A stretch of DNA of 64,000 bases from assembly GCA_030706015.1 (NCBI GenBank), contig JAUZPI010000011.1:1-64000 (forward strand), given 5' to 3'. This DNA comes from Bacillota bacterium (lineage in GTDB: Bacteria > Bacillota > Clostridia > Clostridiales > Clostridiaceae). The translations under genes and the position numbers were made by a program. Positions 35,270-43,872 of this stretch are shown one piece after another. A model generated the notes under the pieces. It was not told where the DNA came from and ran no database searches. It saw only the letters and a program-made list of their open reading frames with translations. Position 1 is the stretch's first letter. Every line of letters begins with the position of its first letter.

Positions 35270-35373
35270 GGAACACAGTATAATAGTTAAGTTGTTATTA
35301 AGGTGATGTAAATATTTAAAATTAAAAAATGTTTTTTTTTATTTGTTAATATGATATTATATAAATAGTTGTT

Positions 35374-35379
35374 TTGACA
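35374..35379 (+). promoter_or_regulatory. Perfect -35 box upstream of the sugar transferase gene
   Basis: TTGACA at 35374-35379. The best -10 candidates (AATTAA, TTAATA around 35397-35404) are poor, so promoter activity is uncertain. Confidence 0.3.
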
Positions 35380-35429
35380 AAATAAGCACAATGAAGAATT
35401 AATATATGGACATTAGTGAGGTGTTGCAA

Positions 35430-36821
35430 ATGAAAAAAAATGAGATAGTTACGGGACTTTATGAAATAGGAGTATATTTTGTAGATATGCTTATAGTTAT
35501 GCTTTCAATATATGCTTCGTTTATTATTAAATTTAACTTTAATTTTAATTTACCAAAATTTAATTTTCAGGCTTTTGAAATTAGTTTTCCATTTATTTTG
35601 ATTACATATTTAGTTTTTATGTATGTATTTGGACTAGTTGATATATTCAAGCATTCACTTGGAGAGACTTTGTATTCACTGTTTTTGACAGTAATAATGT
35701 TATTTGTCACTACTATGGCGATAACTTTCTTCATGCGCGCTTTTTCATATCCAAGAAGTGTAATTTTAATGAGTACGGTTATTCAATTTGTAGTTCTTGC
35801 AGGTTGGAGGACTTTTGTTTGGAAATTAAAAAGATATTTCCACGGTTCAAAAGTAGTTATTGTAATTGGTGGAGAAAGTGCTGAGCGACTAGCAAAAAAA
35901 ATATTAACAAAGAAAAATGATTTGTATAAATTAAAATATGTATGCAGCGAGAAGTCAAGTAGATTATGGGAATTTTTAAAAAGCAGTGAAGTTGTATTTA
36001 TGAGCGAAGAGGTTGAACAAAAAATTAAGGACGAAGTTGTAACAAGATGTTTAGATGAAAAAAAATCATTGTTTATTTTGCCTAGTCTTTATGATATAGG
36101 AATTATGAATGCAAAATTGGAGAAGGTAGATGACATACCTGTATTAGAAGTTAAGAAGATCGGTCTGACTATTGAAGAAGAGACAGTAAAAAGAATTATA
36201 GACATAGTACTATCTGCAATCGGTATTGTTATTGCTACACCAGTAATGTTGATTATTTCTATACTTATAAAATGTTTTGATGGGGGAGAAGTTTTTTACC
36301 TTCAAGAAAGAGTAACAGAAAATGAGAGAACATTTAAGATAATAAAATTTAGGACGATGGTAAAAAATGCCGAGAAATTAACCGGTCCGGTAATCGCAGG
36401 GGAAGATGATCCAAGGATAACGCCAATCGGAAAATTTATTAGAGCAACTAGAATAGATGAGCTACCTCAATTATTTAATATACTAATTGGGGATATGAGT
36501 ATTGTTGGTCCTAGACCTGAGAGACCTTTCTTTGTGGAAAAATTTAAGGACGAAAATCCAGATTATAAATATAGAACTATAGTAAAAGCTGGTTTGACTG
36601 GTCTTGCACAAGTTCTAGGTAAGTATAACACTACAGCTGAAGATAAGTTGAGATATGACGTTTTATATATTAAGAACTACTCTGTCTTATTAGATTTAAA
36701 ATTAATTCTTCAAACAGTAAAAATTATGTTTATGAAAGAAAGCACAGAAGGTTTAAAAGAAGATGCCTCATTTAAGAAGATTGTGGATAAGTATGGAAGC
36801 GAAGTTATAGTTGATAGATAA
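35430..36821 (+). CDS. Undecaprenyl-phosphate sugar phosphotransferase
   Basis: A 463-residue polyisoprenyl-phosphate hexose-1-phosphate transferase (WbaP/CpsE type) that starts polymer repeat assembly. About five N-terminal membrane helices and a central nucleotide-binding-like domain (VVIVIGGESAERLAKKIL) are followed by the bacterial sugar transferase domain at about 255-460. That domain contains KRIIDIVLSAIGIVIATP, IIKFRTMVKNAEK, ATRIDELPQLFNIL, GDMSIVGPRPERP and KAGLTGLAQVLGKY. The ATG at 35430 has GAGGTG 7 bases upstream; the ATG at 35406 does not. It is the first gene of the polymer locus proper. Confidence 0.93.
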   Translation: MKKNEIVTGLYEIGVYFVDMLIVMLSIYASFIIKFNFNFNLPKFNFQAFEISFPFILITYLVFMYVFGLVDIFKHSLGETLYSLFLTVIMLFVTTMAITFFMRAFSYPRSVILMSTVIQFVVLAGWRTFVWKLKRYFHGSKVVIVIGGESAERLAKKILTKKNDLYKLKYVCSEKSSRLWEFLKSSEVVFMSEEVEQKIKDEVVTRCLDEKKSLFILPSLYDIGIMNAKLEKVDDIPVLEVKKIGLTIEEETVKRIIDIVLSAIGIVIATPVMLIISILIKCFDGGEVFYLQERVTENERTFKIIKFRTMVKNAEKLTGPVIAGEDDPRITPIGKFIRATRIDELPQLFNILIGDMSIVGPRPERPFFVEKFKDENPDYKYRTIVKAGLTGLAQVLGKYNTTAEDKLRYDVLYIKNYSVLLDLKLILQTVKIMFMKESTEGLKEDASFKKIVDKYGSEVIVDR

Positions 36822-36871
36822 AGTAAACATTTTAAATAAGTACACCTTTTATGTAGAATGGAGGCAATTTT

Positions 36872-38266
36872 GTGAAGAAAGTCTTTTGGGTTGCAATTTC
36901 AATAATATTTTTTGCATTGGCTGGGATATGTGTTTCGAAATTGTATCTTAATAGTAGAGCGGTTACGGAAGCTAGCATAAAGGTTAGTGATTTTTCAGGT
37001 GATAACATACAGTTATTTAAAAATAATACTTTTATTGAGAAAGAAATGAATGCTTTACTGTATAAAACCTTAGTAGTAGAGAATAAATCAGATGAAAGTA
37101 TTAAAAAAGGAATAATAAAACAATTAGATGTAAGTACTGACCGTTTAAGTTATAAATTTGAACTTAATAATGATTTTAAATGGTCAAATGGAAGAACGAT
37201 AAATAGTGATGATGTTATCGAAACATTAAAAAGTAAAAAACAAAACAATTTAAAATCTCTAGACAACATTATGAAGGTCATCAAAGTTGATGATAATAAA
37301 TTTACTATTACATTGAAATCAGAAGATGAGAACTTTTTAAATGTTTTATCTCAACAACATATTTATCCAGTAGAACTGAAGAATGATAAAATAGATTCGA
37401 ATAACTATAAAGACATCGTTACTCTTAAAAATACTAGCATTAAAAATTTGAACAGCGTTGAAATAGCAATAGCTCATGATAAAGATTTAATACATTTCAA
37501 AAATAGTGGTGAATGTGATTATTCATTGTATAAGGCATCCGATTTTATAGATAATTACAATAATATAAAGCAGTTGAGAATAAAGCCTGTATATTTAGAA
37601 AATATGTATGATTTATGCTTCAATTTAAAAAGTGATTTTTCTTCAAATGAAAATAACAGGCAAGCTTTTATGGATAATATAAATTCTTCAGAAATTATTA
37701 ATAACGTATATAAAGATACTGTTATTGCTGATAAGACCAATTCAATATTTTTTTATTATTATAATAGCTATCAATATTATGACTTGAAGTACTCAAATAA
37801 CAAACTAAAATTATCAAATGATAAAACTATTAGTATTTTGGTTAATAAAGATGATAAAACTGCGGTAAATATAGCTAGTGAAATTATTAGTCAATTAAAA
37901 GGGAAAGCTAATATTTTACCAACATATCTATCTATAGAAGATTACAATAATGAATTAAGCAAGCAGCTAGACAAGAAATATGATTTGCTTATATTTAATA
38001 CAAAGACTAATAGAAGTATATTAGATTTTGTAAGAGAAAATTACAGTTCTAATATCACTGGTATAAATAATTTGAATGATATGCTTGCTGGAAAGTTTTA
38101 TCCAGCAGAAAGAACGGAAATGAGTAAATATTTAGTAGATAACAACATTGTTAGGCCTTTAGTTTACGAACAAAAGATAGTTAAGTTTAGCAAAAAAGTT
38201 TATTTAAATAAAAAATATGATGAATTTGAGAATTTGGTTAATCAGTATATAGATTTGTATGAATAG
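36872..38266 (+). CDS. Membrane-anchored peptide-binding (SBP_bac_5)-like protein
   Basis: A 464-residue protein with one N-terminal hydrophobic anchor (VFWVAISIIFFALAGICV) and no acceptable lipobox, since Ile precedes the Cys. Residues about 50-180 resemble the N-terminal lobe of family 5 oligopeptide-binding proteins (RLSYKFELNNDFKWSNGR followed by TINSDDVIETL). The rest is divergent, Asn/Lys-rich and shorter than usual for OppA (about 520-600). No ABC transporter subunit is nearby. The start is GTG after GGAGG. It overlaps the next frame region and sits between the initiating sugar transferase and a GT2 gene. Its function in a polymer locus is unknown; capturing a polymer or a peptide are guesses. 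Confidence 0.6.
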   Translation: MKKVFWVAISIIFFALAGICVSKLYLNSRAVTEASIKVSDFSGDNIQLFKNNTFIEKEMNALLYKTLVVENKSDESIKKGIIKQLDVSTDRLSYKFELNNDFKWSNGRTINSDDVIETLKSKKQNNLKSLDNIMKVIKVDDNKFTITLKSEDENFLNVLSQQHIYPVELKNDKIDSNNYKDIVTLKNTSIKNLNSVEIAIAHDKDLIHFKNSGECDYSLYKASDFIDNYNNIKQLRIKPVYLENMYDLCFNLKSDFSSNENNRQAFMDNINSSEIINNVYKDTVIADKTNSIFFYYYNSYQYYDLKYSNNKLKLSNDKTISILVNKDDKTAVNIASEIISQLKGKANILPTYLSIEDYNNELSKQLDKKYDLLIFNTKTNRSILDFVRENYSSNITGINNLNDMLAGKFYPAERTEMSKYLVDNNIVRPLVYEQKIVKFSKKVYLNKKYDEFENLVNQYIDLYE

Positions 38267-38291
38267 TATAGGCAGAGGTGTGTTTAATAGT

Positions 38292-38948
38292 ATGAAGAAG
38301 AATTTTACCTTAATTGCAAGCATTATTCTAATTTTACTTTTGTGTTTGCTATTTTATAAAGAACAAAATAAGATGACCAACAGTGATGTTATCGGAAATA
38401 ATATAGAATATGCTAAGTTTGATTTAAAAATTAATGATAAATATGCTAACTACTATGCATCTACATATAATTATTTACTTGTAGATGGCCAAAGCAAGTT
38501 GGCTGATAAATCTTTATTTTTGATTGATAAGTCTCAATTAGATAATTTTAAAAAGTCACTTGATAACTTGGGATATAGTCCTAGTAAGAATCTTACTTTG
38601 TTCAGTGTTATACAGCGGGATGATTATGCTAAGGGTGACAAGGTATCGTTAAAATTTTTAATTAATGGCAAACTATATAATGTAGAGGATGTAGTATTAA
38701 ATAATAGTAATGAAACTTATAACTTTTGCTATGTAGGTAATAACTTTATATCCAAAGGAGAACAACTAGATAAAGGTGAAGTTATTAGTATGGTTTCAGA
38801 TCCAGTTTCAATTTTAAGTGATGCTACATTCATCTCCGGATATGATTTGTTAGAAAGAACAAAGTTTAAAATTAATAAAAATATATTGAAAAAGTCAAAT
38901 AATTCAGTTCAATTAATTATGTTTAAAAATAATTCAAGTGTAAAGTAG
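38292..38948 (+). CDS. Single-pass membrane protein of unknown role
   Basis: A 218-residue protein with an N-terminal membrane helix (FTLIASIILILLLCLLFY) and a mostly beta extracellular part rich in Asn, Lys and Ser. I recognise no domain. The ATG at 38292 is preceded by AGAGGTG 12 bases upstream; an earlier in-frame ATG at 38259 overlaps the preceding gene and has no ribosome site. Tight linkage with the peptide-binding-like gene suggests the two work together at the outer face of the membrane. Confidence 0.55.
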   Translation: MKKNFTLIASIILILLLCLLFYKEQNKMTNSDVIGNNIEYAKFDLKINDKYANYYASTYNYLLVDGQSKLADKSLFLIDKSQLDNFKKSLDNLGYSPSKNLTLFSVIQRDDYAKGDKVSLKFLINGKLYNVEDVVLNNSNETYNFCYVGNNFISKGEQLDKGEVISMVSDPVSILSDATFISGYDLLERTKFKINKNILKKSNNSVQLIMFKNNSSVK

Positions 38949-38957
38949 AGGGTTAGT

Positions 38958-39858
38958 ATGGCAAAGGTTGATTTAAGTGTTATTATTGTTAATTGGAATA
39001 CACGAGAGCTGCTTAAAGATTGTATAGATTCTATATATCAGAATACACAAGGTGATTTTGATATATTTGTAGTTGATAACAATTCAAGTGATGGCAGCTG
39101 TGAAATGTTGAAAGAAGAGTTTTCTGACAAAAATAATTTAAACATTATAGAAAACAAAGATAATAAGGGATTTGCAGCAGCAAATAATCAGGCTATAAGG
39201 CTTTCTAATGCAAATGCTGTTCTGTTGCTTAATCCAGATACTATTGTACATAAAAATGTCATATTTGAATGTTATAATCAATTAATGGGTGATGAAAAGT
39301 TAGGGGTAGTAGGTTGTAAGGTGTTGAATCCAGATGGAACATTACAACTTGCCTGCAGGAGAATGGCGCCTAATCCAAAAGATGCATTTTATAAATTATT
39401 AGGTATTAGTAAATTGAAAAAAAAATGATAAGAAATATTCACAGTACAATTTAACATATGTTCCTGAGGATGAGTTTCTTGAAGTGGATTCAGTTTCAGG
39501 TTGTTTTTTGATGATGAAAAATGAAGTTATCGAAAAAATAGGAGGATTGGATGAGACGTTCTTCATGTACGGAGAAGAGATGGATTGGTGTATGCGAGCA
39601 AAAAAAGCTGGATACATAGTAAAGTATTGTCCTGTAGGAACTATCACTCATTTTAAAGGTGAAAGCAGTAAGAAGTTAGGTGTTAAAGCTACTTATGAAT
39701 TTTATAGAGCAATGTATATTTTTTACAACAAGTACAATAAAGAAGAACACAATTTATTTTTTAATCTTCTTGTGTATTCGGGTATTGTGGTTCTAGGATT
39801 TGTTAATGTAATAAAAGTAATTTTAATGCGAGAAAAACGTGTTGGATCGAAAGGTTAG
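38958..39858 (+). pseudogene. GT2 glycosyltransferase split by an A9 frameshift
   Basis: Two adjacent frames encode the two halves of one GT2 glycosyltransferase of the rhamnosyltransferase type. The first (38958-39428) has LSVIIVNWNTRELLKDC, VVDNNSSDGSCE, KGFAAANNQA and LLLNPDT, then stops at TGA right after nine A residues (39417-39425). The second frame continues with VSGCFLMMKNEVIEKIGGLD, FFMYGEEMDWCMRAKKAGY and a C-terminal hydrophobic segment. With eight A residues the reading would run through KKNDKKYSQYNLTYVPEDEF into the second half and give a normal 299-residue enzyme. This may be an inactivating mutation, a phase-variable tract, polymerase slippage or a sequencing error. Confidence 0.85.
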
Positions 39859-39865
39859 TGGTTTT

Positions 39866-40564
39866 ATGAGAATATATGCAATACTTTTAGCGGGTGGATC
39901 AGGCTCAAGAATGAATATGGATAAACCAAAGCAATTTCTAAAATTTGAGGATAAAACAATCATGGAGCATACTGTAGAGAAATTTGTTAAATCTCAAATA
40001 ATTGACGAGATTGTTATTGTTATGAATAAACAATATATTGATGAATCAAAAGCAATTATAGATAAAAGGTGCTATGACAAAAGAATATCAATTATTGAAG
40101 GCGGATCATCTAGACAAGAGTCTACCTTTAATGCTCTAGAATATCTAAAGGATAAAAATCCAGAAATAGTAGTAATACATGATATAGTAAGGCCGTTTAT
40201 AACTGATGCCATTATTAGAGAATCAGTTGAAGAAGCTAGAATATATGGAGCTGTTGATGTTTGTGTAAAAACTACGGATACCATCGTGCAATCAAGTAAT
40301 GGTTTTATAGATACAATTCCAAAACGTGAATTTTTATACAATGGACAAACACCGCAAGTGTTTAAGTATGAAATAATTAAGAAAGCTCATGATGTGGCAG
40401 TAAGTGAAAAATTTACTGATACAACAGATGATGTAAAATTGGTTCTTAGAATTAATGAAAAGGTTAAAATTGTAGAAGGTAGTTATGATAATGTTAAATT
40501 AACAACACAATCCGATATAGAACTATTCAAAAAGCTTTTTACAAAAGAGGATGGTAGGATATGA
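39866..40564 (+). CDS. tarI: Ribitol-5-phosphate cytidylyltransferase (TarI/IspD family)
   Basis: A 232-residue cytidylyltransferase of the IspD/TarI family with AILLAGGSGSRMNMDKPKQF (nucleotide-binding loop), GGSSRQESTFNAL, IVIHDIVRPFITD and a C-terminal KLTTQSDIELF. Sequence alone cannot cleanly separate IspD from TarI. The gene overlaps a TarJ-like reductase by four bases, which strongly favours TarI (CDP-ribitol from CTP and ribitol 5-phosphate). The ATG at 39866 is the homology start; GAAAGG is about 12 bases upstream. Confidence 0.8.
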   Translation: MRIYAILLAGGSGSRMNMDKPKQFLKFEDKTIMEHTVEKFVKSQIIDEIVIVMNKQYIDESKAIIDKRCYDKRISIIEGGSSRQESTFNALEYLKDKNPEIVVIHDIVRPFITDAIIRESVEEARIYGAVDVCVKTTDTIVQSSNGFIDTIPKREFLYNGQTPQVFKYEIIKKAHDVAVSEKFTDTTDDVKLVLRINEKVKIVEGSYDNVKLTTQSDIELFKKLFTKEDGRI

Positions 40565-41658
40565 AAACACTCAATAATAGAATTATGCAATTAACAAAAC
40601 CATATAAGTTTGAAAAGATAGAAAAGAATGTCATAGTTAATGATTGTGATGTTGTGGTAAAACCAACTCTAGCTTATATTTGTGCAGCAGATATGAGGTA
40701 TTATACTGGAAACAGACGACCAGAAGCCTTGAAGAAAAAGTTACCTATGGCCTTATTGCATGAGGGGATAGGTATAGTTCAAGGGGATACGAAGGGATTT
40801 TCTAAAGGCGATAAAGTAGTAATTGTGCCTAACATACCTGGTTATGTGGTTAATGAAACGTCACCAGAAGAATGTTGCGTAGCATGTTCCAATAAAAATA
40901 TTGGGGAAAATTATTGTGCTTCAGGAAAGTTTATTTCAAGTGGTGCAGATGGAATTATGCAAAAAAGTGTAATCCATCCTTCTGAATGCGTTGTTAAAAT
41001 ACCTGAAGGCGTTCCAGATGAAGTAGCAGCATTAAGTGAACTAGCTACAGTTAGCTATGCCGCAAGTAAAAAAGTTGATATAAAAGAAAATGACACAATA
41101 GCAATATTTGGTAATGGAGCAGTTGGATACATTTTATATTGCGTTATATCCTTTGTATATAATATTGACAAAGATAGGTTATTCATAATAGGTACAGATG
41201 AATCAAAAATGGAAGCATTTGAACATGCCACTAAATTAAATATTAGAAATGATGAAGATGCGGATAAGATAGCTAATATAAATGCAAACTATGTATTTGA
41301 ATGTGTTGGTGGAAATAATATGGGAAGTGCAATAAATACAGCTATTAACCTAATTGAGCGTGGTGGAGTCATTATATCTATGGGTGTTTGCGAAGAAAAT
41401 GTAGCAATAAATATGAGAGATGTTTTAGAAAAAGGACTAACTATTAAAGGATCAAGCAGAAGTTCTAGATTTGAATATCCCATTGTTTTAGAATATATGA
41501 AGGACGAAAAATTTCAGCAGATGTTGAGAAAGATTATTTATGAAAATGCCTTCAAAATACAAAGTGTTCAAAATTTGAAAGAGGCATTTGATTTTGCAGC
41601 AAGTAAAGATTATTGGGGTAAAATACTTTTAGAATTTGAAGAGGATTTGTATGAGTGA
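40561..41658 (+). CDS. tarJ: Ribulose-5-phosphate reductase, TarJ-like
   Basis: A 365-residue zinc-type medium-chain dehydrogenase. It reduces ribulose 5-phosphate to ribitol 5-phosphate in known TarJ proteins. Catalytic zinc ligands fit ICAADMRYYTG and LLHEGIGIV. A cysteine patch (ECCVACSNKNIGENYC) and the Rossmann motif IFGNGAVGYILYCVI follow. It starts with ATGA overlapping the tarI stop. With tarI it provides CDP-ribitol for the CDP-alcohol phosphotransferase at 43093 or for a teichoic-acid-like polymerase. No tarK/tarL-type polymerase with CDP-glycerol phosphotransferase domain was found in the window. Confidence 0.82.
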   Translation: MKTLNNRIMQLTKPYKFEKIEKNVIVNDCDVVVKPTLAYICAADMRYYTGNRRPEALKKKLPMALLHEGIGIVQGDTKGFSKGDKVVIVPNIPGYVVNETSPEECCVACSNKNIGENYCASGKFISSGADGIMQKSVIHPSECVVKIPEGVPDEVAALSELATVSYAASKKVDIKENDTIAIFGNGAVGYILYCVISFVYNIDKDRLFIIGTDESKMEAFEHATKLNIRNDEDADKIANINANYVFECVGGNNMGSAINTAINLIERGGVIISMGVCEENVAINMRDVLEKGLTIKGSSRSSRFEYPIVLEYMKDEKFQQMLRKIIYENAFKIQSVQNLKEAFDFAASKDYWGKILLEFEEDLYE

Positions 41659-43087
41659 TAATAAATTAATATTTAAGAATACTTTTTTCTTATTTATTAC
41701 AAATTTTTTGAATGTATTTTCGAGCTTTGTTGTATCTATTCTTTTAGCTCGTAAAAGTTTACCTACAAATTTTGGTGATTTTTCAACTTCTCAAAATTAC
41801 GCAAATTTATTGTTGATTATAGCAGATTTTGGACTTAGTACATTGATTGTTGTGAATATAGCAAGGAATAAAGCGAAAGTAAATGAATATTTACCTAAAA
41901 TTTATTCCTTTAAATATTTTTTATGCCTTGTGTATCTTATAATTAGCTACACCATGATAAATATTATACATTATAGTACCAGCGTAAGGGTATTAGTTTA
42001 TATTACTGCATTTGCATATATGTGTAATTCATTATTTTTATTCTACAGTAATGTTTTAAGAGCTTTGGAAGTAATGGAATATGAAACATATATTAATATG
42101 CTAGTTCAGACTCTTTTGGTTCTTCTCTGTATGGTTGCAATATATGTTTTTAACAGTGTAATATTTGTTGCAATTGCGTATTTAATTGAGACGGCAACTG
42201 CTGTAGTAGTGAGTGTGGCGATATTTAGAAAGAAGAATATTACACTAAAAATTAAAATTGATTTTTCAGCATGGCGTGATTTGGTTAAAGATGCTATGCC
42301 TTTTGGTTTTCATCAATTATTTGGCTATATGTATTTATTGATTGACACATTCTTGCTTGGGGTATTTTATGGAAGCGAAAGTGTAGCTTATTATTCGGCT
42401 ACCACAAAAATTTTAGTTGGTCTAAACTTTATAACAGACACTATTATGGGTGTTATGATGCCGGTTTTATCAAGGTATTATTCAACAGATAAAAGTAAGC
42501 TAGTATCTTTTTATAAAGTTTGCCTTAAACTAATGTGGACATTTAGTATATTTTTGTCTGTAGAAATGTTCTTTAATAGTGGAAATATTATAACATTCCT
42601 ATACAAAAATAAATATGATAACTCAATACCAATTTTAATGGTGCTAAGTTTCCTAGTAGTTTTTAGATTTGTCGGTAATGTGCCAGCTGTTTTACTAACA
42701 TCTTTAGATTTGCAAAAATATAGATTTTATATTGTAATTTTGGGTACCGTAATAAACGTAATTTTAAATTTATTACTTATACCAAAGTTCAACTATATGG
42801 GAGCTGCATACTCAGCGCTTCTTACTAACGCCATTTTATGTATTGTACATTTTGTAATTGTATTTAGAAAAGTGGGATATAAGACAATAGGCATTAATCC
42901 TATCAAAATAGTTGGGTATTCATTGATTTTAATTTTTGCGGAGATGGGTATAAACAAATTCCTAGTATCTAATTTATTCATTAAGGGTATTATGGTATTT
43001 ATTTTGGCAATTATAAGTACAATTTTGGTTGGAATATTTAGTAAGGGTGAAATAATTGGTATTAAGAAAGAATTAAAAAGAGGATGA
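41651..43087 (+). CDS. Polysaccharide flippase (Wzx type), first copy
   Basis: A 478-residue protein with about 14 predicted membrane helices in the MATE/polysaccharide synthase fold. It starts FKNTFFLFITNFLNVFSSFVV, then SILLARKSLPTNFGDFSTSQN, as is typical for O-antigen/teichuronic-type flippases. It would move lipid-linked repeats across the membrane. The ATG at 41651 (MSDNK) overlaps tarJ by 8 bases and has GAAGAGGA upstream. A second, dissimilar flippase is at 51773. Confidence 0.9.
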   Translation: MSDNKLIFKNTFFLFITNFLNVFSSFVVSILLARKSLPTNFGDFSTSQNYANLLLIIADFGLSTLIVVNIARNKAKVNEYLPKIYSFKYFLCLVYLIISYTMINIIHYSTSVRVLVYITAFAYMCNSLFLFYSNVLRALEVMEYETYINMLVQTLLVLLCMVAIYVFNSVIFVAIAYLIETATAVVVSVAIFRKKNITLKIKIDFSAWRDLVKDAMPFGFHQLFGYMYLLIDTFLLGVFYGSESVAYYSATTKILVGLNFITDTIMGVMMPVLSRYYSTDKSKLVSFYKVCLKLMWTFSIFLSVEMFFNSGNIITFLYKNKYDNSIPILMVLSFLVVFRFVGNVPAVLLTSLDLQKYRFYIVILGTVINVILNLLLIPKFNYMGAAYSALLTNAILCIVHFVIVFRKVGYKTIGINPIKIVGYSLILIFAEMGINKFLVSNLFIKGIMVFILAIISTILVGIFSKGEIIGIKKELKRG

Positions 43088-43092
43088 TAAGA

Positions 43093-43860
43093 ATGAAGAA
43101 AGAGATAGAAGAACTAAGAATTATTTGTCAGAAACCTGTAATCCATTCAGAAGGTGAGTCTTGGTATGGAATATATTTTTCTAGATATATTTCAATTTAC
43201 ATAACATACTTTCTGGTAAAGTATACTAAAGCAACTGCTAATTTTGTAACATTTTTGTTCATTTTACTAGGTGCGATTGGAGACATATTGATATTTACAG
43301 GCAAGCCCGTTTTAGCCTTTATTGGCGTTGTATTACTTCACTTGTGGTTAATATTGGATGCGGTAGATGGAGAAGTGGCCAGGTATAGAAAAAAATCCAG
43401 CATTTTAGGAATTTATCTTGACTCCTTAGGCCATTATATAGTAAATCCAGGTATTTTAATGGCACTAGGAATTTATAGTTTTGTAAGCTATAACAATACA
43501 ATCTTACTATATATATCATTTTTTAGTTTTTTAGTTATGATGTTCCTTAGACTTTTTGATGACTTGTATTACTTAACAGTTTCTAAAACACAAAATTCTA
43601 ACAACAAAAGATATGAAGTAGATGAAAATCTAGAAAAATCTATTGAGGTTAGCAGTGCAAAAAAAACATCCATGATAAAAAATATTATTAATGTATTGGC
43701 GGATGATACTGTGTTGGTAATTTTAATAACCGTAATATTTTTAATTAATATTTTTTATTCTTTAAACATTGTAATTCTTATTTGTTTTGCATTTTATCTG
43801 GTTTTATATACATTGTTGGCTTTATATATGCTTTATAAAAGCGTAAAAAAAATGAATTAG
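43093..43860 (+). CDS. CDP-alcohol phosphotransferase with altered motif
   Basis: A 255-residue membrane protein with about six helices and the CDP-alcohol phosphatidyltransferase signature D-x2-DG-x2-AR-x8-G-x3-D-x3-D. Here it reads DAVDGEVARYRKKSSILG followed by IYLDSLGH, so the last Asp, the expected catalytic base, is His. In a cluster with tarI/tarJ it may transfer ribitol phosphate from CDP-ribitol to a lipid-linked saccharide rather than make phospholipid. The ATG at 43093 has AGAGG about 10 bases upstream; the ATG at 43084 overlaps the flippase stop and is nearly on that site. It is transcribed between the flippase and the ligase. Confidence 0.8.
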   Translation: MKKEIEELRIICQKPVIHSEGESWYGIYFSRYISIYITYFLVKYTKATANFVTFLFILLGAIGDILIFTGKPVLAFIGVVLLHLWLILDAVDGEVARYRKKSSILGIYLDSLGHYIVNPGILMALGIYSFVSYNNTILLYISFFSFLVMMFLRLFDDLYYLTVSKTQNSNNKRYEVDENLEKSIEVSSAKKTSMIKNIINVLADDTVLVILITVIFLINIFYSLNIVILICFAFYLVLYTLLALYMLYKSVKKMN

Positions 43861-43872
43861 TGGGGATTTACA

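Noticed and set aside
36872..38266. Lipoprotein substrate-binding component of an oligopeptide ABC transporter.
   Set aside because: No lipobox (Ile directly before Cys), no transporter genes nearby, and the protein is too short and divergent.
39416..39432. Programmed -1 ribosomal frameshift at the A run.
   Set aside because: Restoring the frame needs +1 (or loss of one A), so a classical -1 site does not fit; slippage or phase variation is more likely.
39866..40564. IspD of the isoprenoid pathway.
   Set aside because: Family overlap is real, but the four-base overlap with a TarJ-like reductase and the polymer setting favour TarI.
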